From the NCBI RefSeq assembly GCF_001890765.1, contig NZ_KV878783.1:311028-375027 (forward strand): DNA of 64,000 nt, in the 5' to 3' direction. How positions within the stretch are numbered: position 1 is the first letter of the stretch; every line of letters starts with the position of its first letter. Source of the stretch: Spirulina major PCC 6313 (lineage in GTDB: Bacteria; Cyanobacteriota; Cyanobacteriia; Cyanobacteriales; Spirulinaceae). Shown here piece by piece: positions 29,288-37,936 of the stretch. A program made the translations under genes and the position numbers. The notes beneath the pieces were generated by a model that was not told the DNA's origin, made no database searches, and saw only the letters and a program-made list of their open reading frames with translations.

Positions 29288-30394
29288 TTAGGTGCTGACT
29301 CCATGCTCGGTAAGTTGTAGGGTTTGGCCGTAGGCATTTTCGAGATAATAACCCTCCTCATTGGCCTGTACCCATTCTTCCGTGAGGGGAATTTTACCGA
29401 GCTTCGTGGTGATGATGTATTGAGGCACAGCGAAGCCGGTGATTTCCCCCTGGAGGCCGCGCATGATCTCGCGACCGGCGGCAATGGTGGTGGCAAAGTG
29501 GGACACACCGGTCACATTGTCGCAGTGATACAGGTAGTAAGGGCGCACCCGAATCTTCAAGAGGTCTTTGAGAAGGGTTTTCATGGTGTCGAGGCTGTCG
29601 TTGATGCCCTTGAGGAGGACGGTTTGATTTTGGACAATGACCCCATGGCGCAGAAGGCGATCGCAGGCCGCCGCCGCCTCCGGTGTGATTTCCTTCGGAT
29701 GGTTGAAATGGGTGTTGAGCCACACCGGCTGGTAACGATCGAGCATCGCACAAAACGCTGGAGTAATCCGCTGGGGCAGCAGCACCGGATAGCGCGTCCC
29801 AATGCGGATAATTTCCACATGGGGGATCTGCCGCAGCCGAGCGAGGATCGGCTCTAGCTTTTCATCACTGTAGGTTAAGGGATCACCCCCGGTCAGCAAG
29901 ACATCCCGAATTTCGGGGTGGGCTTCGATGTAGGCAAAATCCGGCTCCCAACTGACGGCTTCATTTTGTTCAAAATACGTGCCGTTGACATCGGTGGTGT
30001 GATATTTCCGGGTGCAATGGCGACAGTACACAGCACAGGCTTGGGTGACCAAAAGGATGATGCGATCGGGATATTTATGCACCACACGATTGGTTTTGCG
30101 GTAGATGGTATCGCCGACGGGATCATCCTCGGCCCCGGCAAAGGTGCGAAATTCATCGAGTTGGGGCACGGCTTGTTGACGGATGGCGCAGGTAGGATCA
30201 TCGCGATCCATCAAGGCGGCGTAGTAGGGAGTAATACTCCAGCGATATTTACCCACACATTGAGCGATCGCGGTTTCTTCAGCAGGAGTGAGATTGATCC
30301 AATGGCGCAGGGCCTCAACGGTGGTAATGCGGTGCTTGAGTTGCGATCGCCAATCCTGCCAATCCAACTCTACTGGCAATTCTGTAGAAATCAT
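29288..30394 (-). CDS. KamA-family radical SAM aminomutase (lysine 2,3-aminomutase-like)
   Basis: 368 aa from the ATG at 30394 (in-frame ATGs also at 30418 and 30460). The [4Fe-4S]/SAM motif is Cys120-x3-Cys124-x2-Cys127 (QACAVYCRHCTRK), followed by LLTGGDPL. The C-terminal half has YHCDNVTGVSHF and a PLP-type KLGKIPL loop. KamA enzymes interconvert alpha- and beta-amino acids. The loop that in the clostridial enzyme carries an Asp contacting the substrate amino group reads IITTKLGK here, so L-lysine may not be the substrate. It lies between two mini-IS copies. Confidence 0.88.
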   Translation of the reverse strand: MISTELPVELDWQDWRSQLKHRITTVEALRHWINLTPAEETAIAQCVGKYRWSITPYYAALMDRDDPTCAIRQQAVPQLDEFRTFAGAEDDPVGDTIYRKTNRVVHKYPDRIILLVTQACAVYCRHCTRKYHTTDVNGTYFEQNEAVSWEPDFAYIEAHPEIRDVLLTGGDPLTYSDEKLEPILARLRQIPHVEIIRIGTRYPVLLPQRITPAFCAMLDRYQPVWLNTHFNHPKEITPEAAAACDRLLRHGVIVQNQTVLLKGINDSLDTMKTLLKDLLKIRVRPYYLYHCDNVTGVSHFATTIAAGREIMRGLQGEITGFAVPQYIITTKLGKIPLTEEWVQANEEGYYLENAYGQTLQLTEHGVST

Positions 30395-30548
30395 GGTGCT
30401 ACCGATGGGAGAATACATTACATTGAAGACGACATGATCTTGAACTGAACGACGACACACCCCTGAAAAATGTTCATATCCACAATCTTAGTGAATTTGA
30501 CAATTTGCGTTGCCTAAGCCCGATTTATTGTGCCTCTCCCTGCCCACC

Positions 30549-31067
30549 ATGCCCCAAGAGTTTCCCCTCACCTGCCACGTTCCTGAAGCCTGGCTGAGCG
30601 CCCTCGACCACTATGCGAGCACCCATAACCAATCGCGTAGCGACGTGCTCAAACAAGCGATCGCTCACTACCTCGACCTCGAAACCGCCGCCCCCTGGCA
30701 GCCCCAACTCGACACCCTCAACACCACCGTCACCACCCTCACCAAACAAGTCCACAGCCTCCACAAACGCCTCAAAACCCTAGAAGCCCAAACCCTCGAC
30801 ATTGCCTCCGTCACCGCCGAAATTGTCACCCCACTGCCTGCCCCCCGCGATCGCCCCACCCTCGCCGCTGCCCCAGAGCGCGATCGTCCCGACTCTCGCC
30901 CCTTCGGAGCCATCCGCCTCGACGAACTCAGTCAACTCGTCCCCCTCAACATGCCCAAAATTCGTCACCATGCTGAAACCGCTGGCCTCTCCCTCTACGA
31001 AGCGATCGAAATCGAAACCGGCTGGAAATATGACCCCAAAAGTCACACCTTTGCCCCACCCCTCTAA
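30549..31067 (+). CDS. Ribbon-helix-helix (CopG-like) protein with coiled coil, 172 aa
   Basis: The N-terminus (PLTCHVPEAWLSALDHYAST followed by QSRSDVLKQAIAHYL) fits a ribbon-helix-helix DNA-binding domain, about residues 4-45. Then comes a coiled coil (LNTTVTTLTKQVHSLHKRLK), a Pro/Ala/Asp-rich linker and a C-terminal unit (about 125-172, MPKIRHHAETAGLSLYEAI). Probably a small transcription factor or plasmid/antitoxin-like regulator; no toxin gene is adjacent. ATG at 30549 preferred to a TTG at 30510. Divergent from the KamA gene and in the segment flanked by mini-IS copies. Confidence 0.65.
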   Translation: MPQEFPLTCHVPEAWLSALDHYASTHNQSRSDVLKQAIAHYLDLETAAPWQPQLDTLNTTVTTLTKQVHSLHKRLKTLEAQTLDIASVTAEIVTPLPAPRDRPTLAAAPERDRPDSRPFGAIRLDELSQLVPLNMPKIRHHAETAGLSLYEAIEIETGWKYDPKSHTFAPPL

Positions 31068-31114
31068 ATCCCCTCAGACTTGTAATCCTACTCAGTCCGT
31101 TTAGTTACGAGCGC

Positions 31115-31266
31115 AGCAATTCTCATTATGGGCATGGTCTGCGCTGAAACAATAGTTTTCGGAGAATCTAATCGCCCGAAACTCTCATTCTGCCGTCCAG
31201 AGAATTGGGATCGAAAGATTCAGAATGTCATTAATTCAGTACATATATTCTAAAATGAGAATTGCT
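31115..31266. repeat. 152-bp segment with 13-bp terminal inverted repeats
   Basis: AGCAATTCTCATT (31115-31127) and its exact complement AATGAGAATTGCT (31254-31266) bound a 152-bp AT-rich segment without an ORF. It abuts the left end of mini-IS copy B. It looks like a small MITE, though no clean target-site duplication was identified. Confidence 0.45.
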
Positions 31267-31267
31267 C

Positions 31268-31685
31268 ACACGAGCGACTTTAGTCGCCCTCCTTGGGCCA
31301 GTCGCGTTAGGCTGATTACCTTGGATTGCAAACGTCTAGGAACGATCACAAGGCTAAAAACCGACAGGCCGAGAAGCAGTTAAGGGTAAGCAGGCAGCGG
31401 AATGAGTGGGCGGATTGCCCACTGCGTCATCCAATCTAACGATTGGGTCGCCTCGGAAGACTTGAAGGTGAACGGGTTAGTCTGGGAGCGGCATCGGGCT
31501 GAGTCGATAGTGAAGGGGGTTTGTCTCCTGCGCCTTGGACTAACTTGGGACTAACTACCGTGGGGCACAGGGGAAGTTATCCGCTTGGGGAGATTAGACC
31601 TCTGGCGGGGTTGGGGCAATCCGGCTCGGTTAAGTCCGGTCGATGCACCAAGAATTCCCGTCGCTGTCTTCGCGGGGAGTGTCAA
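31268..31685 (+). mobile_element. Non-autonomous IS200/IS605-like mini-element, copy B (418 bp)
   Basis: Colinear with copy A (28735-29141) with scattered substitutions and an 11-bp insertion (TTGGGACTAAC, a local duplication) that frameshifts the tnpB remnant. Same left hairpin (GCGACTTTAGTCGC), same right end GGGGAGTGTCAA. Same orientation as copy A. Confidence 0.75.
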
Positions 31686-31792
31686 ATAACGTTAAGAGAA
31701 TGAGATAAAAAGAGACGTATCCTAGGACAATAGACAGGATAAAGATTGTGTTGAAGCACCCCAACCCAACACGACGGTAGAGGACATAATTA

Positions 31793-32647
31793 ATGATTAA
31801 AAACGTTTTATTAGCAGACTCTGGCATCGGCAATTCAAGAGAAATCTTCCAATCAATGCAAGATTTACCCGCCATGCAAGGAGTAAACGTCACGATTTTG
31901 CACGTCGTCCCCCCCCAAGTGTCCACCGAAGCCATGGAAAGCAAGCTAGCCGCTGGGGATGAGATCTTAGAAACCGCTACGAAAACCCTCAACCTTGACC
32001 CCCATCAAGTCACGACGTTAAAGCGGCAAGGTGAACCCAAAGACACCGTTTGTAAAGTTGCCGACGAAATTGATGCTGACCTGATCATCATGGGGTCACG
32101 GGGCTTAAAGCGCCTTGAGTCCATTCTTGAAAACTCGGTCAGTCAATACGTCTTTCAACTGGCGAATCGCCCGATGTTGTTAGTCCGTGACGACATCTAC
32201 GTGCGCAAAATCAAGCGGATCATGGTGGCGCTGGATAAATCCGAAAAGTCCCAAGCAAGTTTAGACTTTGCTCTTTTCTTAGCAAATGGTGCTCCCGGCG
32301 TTGAATTAGTCGTCGCACGAGTCAACCCGGATCTAGACCCCAACTTTGCCCCCACCACCAAAGCCGACATCGAAAGCAATACAGTCATCGCCCAGGCCCT
32401 CCCGAAGCTGAAGCGGATGGGGGTGAAATATCGGTGTATTGTCGAAGGCGGTAAACCAGGGGCACAGCTTTGTAAGCTCGTAGATGATCAGTCCATTGAT
32501 CTCTTGATTTTAGGGTCTCCGGATCGCCGCCCCTCCGTTGCTCGTGCCTTACCGGACTTGGATCGTTTGTTGGGGACATCCCTGTCGGATTATGTCCGGG
32601 TTAATGCCAATTGCCCCGTATTGCTGGTGCGTCAACCGGAGGAATAA
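31793..32647 (+). CDS. Tandem universal stress protein (UspA x2)
   Basis: 284 aa, two Usp folds: residues 1-140 (MIKNVLLADSGIG, then ADLIIMGSRGLKRLESI) and 141-284 (IKRIMVALDKSEKSQ, then IDLLILGSPDRRPSV). The nucleotide-binding G-x2-G-x9-G motif is partly degenerate in the first domain (N replaces the last G) and altered in the second. It probably acts in stress signalling without defined catalysis. It lies about 110 bp after mini-IS copy B, which may affect its promoter. Confidence 0.9.
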   Translation: MIKNVLLADSGIGNSREIFQSMQDLPAMQGVNVTILHVVPPQVSTEAMESKLAAGDEILETATKTLNLDPHQVTTLKRQGEPKDTVCKVADEIDADLIIMGSRGLKRLESILENSVSQYVFQLANRPMLLVRDDIYVRKIKRIMVALDKSEKSQASLDFALFLANGAPGVELVVARVNPDLDPNFAPTTKADIESNTVIAQALPKLKRMGVKYRCIVEGGKPGAQLCKLVDDQSIDLLILGSPDRRPSVARALPDLDRLLGTSLSDYVRVNANCPVLLVRQPEE

Positions 32648-32800
32648 ACCCTGCGACCCTTGCAACCCATTGATCCCCCAGTTTTCTTGAAAATGTAGAG
32701 ATTCCGGGAGAGCACCACGGGCAATGGGCGATTGGGTCTCTGGTGATTTGGCTTCAATGTTCGTTGATTCGGGTCAATCAGTTCAGCCCCACTCTTCTCC

Positions 32801-33880
32801 ATGGCAGATCACGCCTTTTTCATGCAGCGTTGTCTAGAATTGGCACGCCAAGCCGCAGGATACACTGCCCCGAATCCCCTCGTGGGGTCTGTGGTGGTGA
32901 AGGATGGCGCGATCGCAGGGGAAGGCTATCACCCCAAGGCCGGGGAACCCCATGCGGAGGTTTTCGCCCTCCGGGCAGCGGGAGAGGCTGCCCAGGGGGC
33001 CACGGTCTACGTCAATCTTGAACCCTGCAACCATACCGGCCGCACGCCCCCCTGTACCGAAGCCTTGATTCGGGCAGGGGTTAAAACGGTGGTGGTGGGG
33101 ATGGTTGACCCCGATCCACGGGTGGCGGGTCGCGGGATGGCGCGGCTACGGGCGGCGGGGATTGAGGTGATTACGGGGGTGGAGGAGGGGGCTTGCCTGG
33201 CGTTGAATGAGGGGTTTATTCAGCGCGTCACCACGGGGCGACCGCTGGGGATTTTGAAATATGCCATGACCCTTGATGGCAAGATTGCGACGACAACGGG
33301 CCATAGTGCCTGGGTGTCGGGGCCGGAGTCGCGGCGGGTGGTGCATGGGGTGCGGGCATTGTGTGATGGGGTGATTGTGGGGGGAAATACGGTGCGGCGG
33401 GATAATCCGCAGTTGACGAGTCATGGGGTGAGCGATCGCAATCCGGTGCGAATTGTCCTCAGTCGCAGCTTGGAGCTACCCGCTGAGGCGCAATTGTGGG
33501 AGGTAACCCCCGCTCCCACCGTGATTTTCACAACCCAAGGGGCGAATCCGGTGCTCCAAACGAAACTGCGCGATCGCGGTGTGGAGATTCTCGAACAGCC
33601 TCACCTCACGATTGAGGCCGTGATGAAAACCCTGGGCGATCGCGGTATGAATCAGGTGCTGTGGGAGTGTGGCGGGGTCTTAGCCGCCGCAGCCCTTCAA
33701 GCCGGAGCCGTGCAGAAAGTGATGGCCTTCATTGCCCCGAAAATCATTGGCGGTCAGGGCGCACCGTCGCCGGTGGGGGAACTAGGACTCCAACAGATGA
33801 CCGCTGCGATCGCCCTCCACCGCACCACCCTGACCCCCATCGCCAACGATTGGCTCCTGTCCGGTTATCTATCGCCTTAA
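32801..33880 (+). CDS. ribD: Bifunctional riboflavin biosynthesis deaminase/reductase RibD
   Basis: 359 aa. The N-terminal deaminase has the zinc site His51-Ala-Glu53 (EPHAEVFAL) and Cys76/Cys85 (EPCNHTGRTPPC). The C-terminal reductase domain begins GILKYAMTLDGKIATTTGHS, with DGVIVGGNTVRRDNPQLTSH. It converts 2,5-diamino-6-ribosylamino-pyrimidinone phosphate through two steps of riboflavin synthesis. No FMN riboswitch could be seen in the 150-bp leader, and no other rib gene is adjacent. Confidence 0.96.
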   Translation: MADHAFFMQRCLELARQAAGYTAPNPLVGSVVVKDGAIAGEGYHPKAGEPHAEVFALRAAGEAAQGATVYVNLEPCNHTGRTPPCTEALIRAGVKTVVVGMVDPDPRVAGRGMARLRAAGIEVITGVEEGACLALNEGFIQRVTTGRPLGILKYAMTLDGKIATTTGHSAWVSGPESRRVVHGVRALCDGVIVGGNTVRRDNPQLTSHGVSDRNPVRIVLSRSLELPAEAQLWEVTPAPTVIFTTQGANPVLQTKLRDRGVEILEQPHLTIEAVMKTLGDRGMNQVLWECGGVLAAAALQAGAVQKVMAFIAPKIIGGQGAPSPVGELGLQQMTAAIALHRTTLTPIANDWLLSGYLSP

Positions 33881-34210
33881 CATTTTTCGAGCATCCCTCA
33901 CCAGTCCCCTTAATCGCTGCTCCCAGCGGGCGCAACGATGAGATGGGGACGTTCTCCTAAGGTTCAGAGGGATTGCAGGGGATCATCCTGCCCAACTTGC
34001 TGAAAACCGCGCTCAATGGCTCGTTAGAGTCAAGGATGCGATCCGGCTGCTTGCATAATTTTGCCGGGTTTGTTTAGACAATACATTAAGACAATTTCAG
34101 TTTTGCGAAATACTCTCGTAGTTTGCTTTCCCACTGTGATGGGGCGATTGTGGGCTATGTCATCCCCTGGGGTGATGTTTGCCCCTATTCATCCTCGATG
34201 CGCTGAAACT
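33881..34210. other. Intergenic region without recognised features
   Basis: 330 bp between ribD and the NfeD-like gene. I see no tRNA, terminator with a convincing T run, or recognisable repeat. An open frame extends upstream of 34211 to 34061 but has no sign of coding homology. Confidence 0.4.
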
Positions 34211-34432
34211 ATGTTTAATTTCAAACGGAAACCTTCTCCTCGCGATCGCATCAACCGTTGGCAGGGTTACGCGATCGTGTATCAAACCATTTATCCGGAT
34301 CGCCCCGGTCGTGTGCGCTTCAACGCGATTTCCTGGGGAGCCCAATCCAAAACGGGGGAACTCATTCCCATTGATGCACGGGTTGAAGTGCTTGGCCACG
34401 AAGGGATTGATCTGGTGGTGCGTCGCTGTTAA
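34211..34432 (+). CDS. Stand-alone NfeD-like OB-fold protein, 73 aa
   Basis: MFNFKRKPSPRDRINRWQGY leads into a compact beta-barrel: GYAIVYQTIYPDRPGRVRFN, then AISWGAQS and PIDARVEVLGHEGIDLVVRR. This is the NfeD C-terminal OB-fold pattern (GRVRFNG...W.A...G..V.V.G..G..L.V) without the membrane or protease part. NfeD proteins normally partner with stomatin-like proteins; none is nearby. A second such protein is at 39823-40062. ATG at 34211 chosen from similarity; the frame is open to 34061. Confidence 0.7.
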   Translation: MFNFKRKPSPRDRINRWQGYAIVYQTIYPDRPGRVRFNAISWGAQSKTGELIPIDARVEVLGHEGIDLVVRRC

Positions 34433-34542
34433 CTCCCAGGGAAAGAAGCGGACTGTGCGGATCTGGTTAAATCATCCGGAGCACTGCCAGTAGAATTGCA
34501 CAATACGAAATATTTTCACCAACACAGAAGGATAAACCGATC

Positions 34543-35361
34543 ATGATGCGACGGATGGAACATGCGGGGAGGCGGTGGTTTTATGGTGTGTTGAGTAGTG
34601 CGATCGCACTCTTGAGCATTGTCAGTTGTGGGACAGTACCAGAAGCTCAAGCACAGATTGAGGATACGGGCGATATCGCGGTTTTCTATGACGAGAGCGA
34701 TGATGAAGAATTCCAGGCGATTCAGGCAGTGCTCGAAGATACCGCATTTTTTGATAATTTAGTCGCTGATTTAAATGAAAATCTTGCCTTTCCTAACAAT
34801 ATCGAGGTGATTTTTACCAGTTGCGGTGAATCGAATGCCTATTACGATCCCGAAGATATTACGATCACCATGTGTTATGAACTGATCGCGGACTATCTCA
34901 CGATTTTTGAGGAAAATATTGAAACGGAAGAAGACTACGCGAATGAAGTCATTGATGCGAGTTCATTCACGTTTTTCCATGAATTAGGCCATGCGTTGAT
35001 CGATCAATATGAGCTACCGATCACGGGCAACGAAGAAGATGCTGCCGATAATTTTGCGGCGATCGCCCTCCTCGATGCCTACGAAGATGATTTTGGCGTG
35101 TTGAGTGGGATGTTTCAGTTTGACATGGAAGCGGCGGAGGAACAGGAAAATCTGGAAGATCTAGCCTATTGGGATGAACATGCCCTCAGTACCCAGCGAT
35201 TTTATAATACGGCGTGCTTGATTTATGGCAGCGATCCGGATGAATTTAGCTTCATTGTTGAGGATGAATATTTACCGAGCGATCGCGCCGAACGCTGTGA
35301 AGAGGAATACGACCAAAAATCATCGGCTTGGTGGACTTTGATCGATCCATTTCTCAAGTAA
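34543..35361 (+). CDS. Putative lipoprotein zinc metallopeptidase (DUF4344-type)
   Basis: 272 aa, highly acidic after the signal. The N-terminus has a lipobox (LLSIVSCGT, Cys about 29). The zincin motif HELGHALIDQYELPITG is followed by an acidic helix NEEDAADNFAAI that can supply the third ligand. This is the DUF4344 metallopeptidase family, function undetermined. It is probably tethered at the periplasmic face of a membrane. Start at the first ATG of a tandem pair (34543/34546). Confidence 0.85.
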   Translation: MMRRMEHAGRRWFYGVLSSAIALLSIVSCGTVPEAQAQIEDTGDIAVFYDESDDEEFQAIQAVLEDTAFFDNLVADLNENLAFPNNIEVIFTSCGESNAYYDPEDITITMCYELIADYLTIFEENIETEEDYANEVIDASSFTFFHELGHALIDQYELPITGNEEDAADNFAAIALLDAYEDDFGVLSGMFQFDMEAAEEQENLEDLAYWDEHALSTQRFYNTACLIYGSDPDEFSFIVEDEYLPSDRAERCEEEYDQKSSAWWTLIDPFLK

Positions 35362-35439
35362 AATGGTGGCAATTCTCAGGATTGTCTAGTCTGCCTGAGT
35401 CTATTCGATTGTTGTAATTTTTTAGACTCTCAATATACG

Positions 35440-36099
35440 ATGACTGCAAGTGCTTGGGCTACATTAATTCATCCTGCGATCGCGGTTTTATTCGTCTTCC
35501 CGATGTTGGGCATCGTCTGCCGCATGGCATGGCAAACCCGTCAGCGTCGCCTCCAAATCAAAGACACGAAGAAAAGCAAGCTCCCCCCCTCCGTCGGGAA
35601 AGAACACGTAGACATGGGCAAATGGCTGACCGGTGGCGTGGTTGGCGTGTCCCTTGTGGCATTAGCCTATACCTTAATTAGTAAACAATTCATTGCTGAA
35701 AATTTAATTACAGAACGCCCATTTCAAGCCCTCTTTATTGGGTTGATTTTTGTGTTTACCATTGCCACATTGATCCTGCTTTACCGGGCAAAAACGTCCA
35801 ATTGGCGCGTTACTTTTTCGGTTTTAAGCAGCATGGGTTTAATTATTATTGGTTGTCAGGATGGGGTATTTCGGCGCACCAATGAATGGTATTGGTCTCA
35901 TTATTATTACGGGATTGCTGCGTCCATTTTGATGATCATTTCCTTGGCGGTGGTGCAGGAAATTTATCGGGATAAATCCCTACGGTGGCGCAATGCTCAT
36001 ATTATTTTAAATTGCGTAGCGATGGCGTTGTTTGTGGGTCAAGGGATTACGGGCGTGCGGGATTTATATGAAATTGCGTTTTATGCCAATGGGGGGTAA
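35440..36099 (+). CDS. DUF4079-family membrane protein
   Basis: 219 aa with about six hydrophobic segments and the N-terminal IHPAIAVLFVFPMLGIVCRMAW pattern typical of DUF4079, a cyanobacterial/plastid family related in layout to cytochrome-b561-like four-helix proteins. His residues (IHP, then SHYYYG, NAHI) could ligate haem, but this is inference. It lies 78 bp after the metallopeptidase gene on the same strand. Confidence 0.8.
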   Translation: MTASAWATLIHPAIAVLFVFPMLGIVCRMAWQTRQRRLQIKDTKKSKLPPSVGKEHVDMGKWLTGGVVGVSLVALAYTLISKQFIAENLITERPFQALFIGLIFVFTIATLILLYRAKTSNWRVTFSVLSSMGLIIIGCQDGVFRRTNEWYWSHYYYGIAASILMIISLAVVQEIYRDKSLRWRNAHIILNCVAMALFVGQGITGVRDLYEIAFYANGG

Positions 36100-36105
36100 A
36101 TGCCC

Positions 36106-36813
36106 TCAATTCTCACTCCGTTGCAGGGCTTTTAATTGAGTCTGAACATCAAGGGCAATTTGTACGGCATTGCTGAGATAGTCTTCAATATCAGTGGCTT
36201 GGGCTTCGAGTTGGAGGGTTTGCAGCGAGGTGAGGGCAGGGATGAAGAGTTCCGACGGATTGAGGGCCAGTTGATCCACTAAGTCCCGGTTTTCGCGCAG
36301 AATGCGTTCAGTTTGGATTGCTTGCCTCAGATCTTGGCGCAGCAGTTTTAAGGCAGCAAGGAGACGTTGGCGGGTGGGGGGTGCGAGACCGGGATTGCCG
36401 ACGGCTTGGAGTTGGTCGTTGAGGTGGAGCGATCGCACCATCGTATTAAAATTTTCCACCTCCGCCGTGAGCGCGTCCAAACTCTCCCGCGCCATCGGGT
36501 CAAGCTCTAAATATTGCACCTGTCCCGCCGTCCAACTCCAACCCACAGTCTCCCCCAAAATTCGCACCCCCACCACCCCCAAGGGCAATAGCCCCAAGCC
36601 AATATCTAAAAGGGGCTGCCGGATCACCGTTTCCGCGAGAAAAAACACTCCAAAGGCGGCAAGGACGGAACCGAGGAGCGATCGCACTCGCCTCCCTTCC
36701 CCCGCCGCAATCTGTCCCGCCGGAAACACCACCCCCGACCATTGGGCCAAATCCTTCGGGGTAATGCGCAGTTGCTGTAAATCTCGCCGCATCGGGAGGT
36801 TGGGTCTATTCAT
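36106..36813 (-). CDS. Hypothetical membrane-associated protein, 235 aa
   Basis: Unrecognised. Two hydrophobic helices in tandem (about residues 45-65 and 67-87: SVLAAFGVFFLAETV, then LLDIGLGLLPLGVVG) are followed by a long helical, coiled-coil-like domain (LDALTAEVENFNTMVRSL to the end). The start at 36813 (MNRPNLPMRR) overlaps the stop of the upstream zinc-ribbon gene by 8 bp, so the two are translationally coupled; they probably act together at the membrane. Confidence 0.65.
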   Translation of the reverse strand: MNRPNLPMRRDLQQLRITPKDLAQWSGVVFPAGQIAAGEGRRVRSLLGSVLAAFGVFFLAETVIRQPLLDIGLGLLPLGVVGVRILGETVGWSWTAGQVQYLELDPMARESLDALTAEVENFNTMVRSLHLNDQLQAVGNPGLAPPTRQRLLAALKLLRQDLRQAIQTERILRENRDLVDQLALNPSELFIPALTSLQTLQLEAQATDIEDYLSNAVQIALDVQTQLKALQRSEN

Positions 36814-37906
36814 CCGGCAATGATGCGCCCCCAAAACGAGTCACCTTTAACGGCTGGGCATCCCCAGGCTCAAACTGTGACCACGTATCGAGGTCTAAGG
36901 TCACGGGATAGTCTCGCCCATTGTCACCTTGGAACAGGATGGTATAGGTGGCGGTGCGATCGCCTTCCCGTTCTGGATCGCCTAACTCCAGGGTCGGCCA
37001 TTGGGGATTTTGATCTAGCCCCGAAACCGTCGGAGTGCGATTCACCACCCAGCGATCGATCTCGTAGGTGTATTCCGTATCATAAACGGGTTCATCACGA
37101 TAGATCGGCTCCTCGTAGGTTTCCGTGTGGGTGCGCGTTTCATAGACCGGACGAGTGCAGATTTCATCTTCAAAATACCCATTGCCTAAATCCACCGTGC
37201 CGCAGGTGTAGGACTCACTCCCCACCTGCACCTCTTCGGAAACCTCGCGGGTGCGGGTTTCATATCCTTCTAAAACTTGTTCATAGGACCGAATCGCCTC
37301 CTGTTGGCTGAGCACCCGTCCCCCGGCTGGCACATCCCAGCCCGTTTCGGTAAAGGTGGTGAGGCGTTCGACTGCGATCGATCGCTGCCAACTCATTTGG
37401 GTCACCGTGGCATCGATCTGCATCGGCAGCAGCCCAATCACCACCACCAAGATCACACTCACCAAGCCACTCCAAAACGCCCACCGCAGCACGCCCAAGC
37501 GACGATGAAACCGGACGAGGAGATGGGGTGATCGTGGGGATTGGGCGCGATCGCGCCGGGATGGCGTGGGCAGTTGAGGCGTTGAGGGGGCCGCTTGAGG
37601 CGTTGAGGTGGGCGGCTGAGGATAGGTTTGCACGGCTTGGCGTTGTTCCCCTGGGGGCGCACCACATTCAACGCATTCAGGTTCTGGGGCGCGGTTGCTA
37701 GCACCGCAATAGTCACAAATCCAATCGGCTCCGGCTTTGGCGATCGCAATCTGCTCCGCCGCCTGCACCACCGCCGCATTTTCGGGTAAATAAAACCGAA
37801 TGCCTTCCGGGCGGGGTGCGCCACAATTATCACATTCGCGATCGCGCCCCAGCAACCCCTTCACCCCACAAGTGGGACAATCCCAACGCCCTTCCCGAAT
37901 CGCCAT
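36806..37906 (-). CDS. Zinc-ribbon membrane protein, 366 aa
   Basis: Two short zinc ribbons at the N-terminus: CPTCG...CDNCGAP (about 10-30) and ICDYCGAS...CVECGAP (about 63-83), like RanBP-type/zinc-ribbon modules. A Pro/Thr/Gln-rich linker and one TM helix (about 140-163, FWSGLVSVILVVVIGLLP) follow, then a beta-rich extracytoplasmic domain with Tyr/Thr repeats (YETRTREVSEEVQVGSESYT, YETRTHTETYEEPIYRDEP). Layout suggests a membrane-anchored scaffold or sensor; no enzyme motif seen. Forms an operon with the overlapping downstream gene. Confidence 0.7.
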   Translation of the reverse strand: MAIREGRWDCPTCGVKGLLGRDRECDNCGAPRPEGIRFYLPENAAVVQAAEQIAIAKAGADWICDYCGASNRAPEPECVECGAPPGEQRQAVQTYPQPPTSTPQAAPSTPQLPTPSRRDRAQSPRSPHLLVRFHRRLGVLRWAFWSGLVSVILVVVIGLLPMQIDATVTQMSWQRSIAVERLTTFTETGWDVPAGGRVLSQQEAIRSYEQVLEGYETRTREVSEEVQVGSESYTCGTVDLGNGYFEDEICTRPVYETRTHTETYEEPIYRDEPVYDTEYTYEIDRWVVNRTPTVSGLDQNPQWPTLELGDPEREGDRTATYTILFQGDNGRDYPVTLDLDTWSQFEPGDAQPLKVTRFGGASLPDE

Positions 37907-37936
37907 AGTCTCTTGTTAATTCTGCCTAAAGTTTGG

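Noticed and set aside
28735-31685. Interpretation of the paired repeats as rRNA or tRNA-derived sequence
   Set aside because: They contain recognisable TnpB-derived peptides and IS-type end hairpins, and no tRNA fold.
32648-32800. FMN riboswitch upstream of ribD, and cobalamin riboswitch upstream of cobH (38564-38700)
   Set aside because: Neither leader shows the conserved aptamer boxes that I would expect; both spacers are too short or unstructured.
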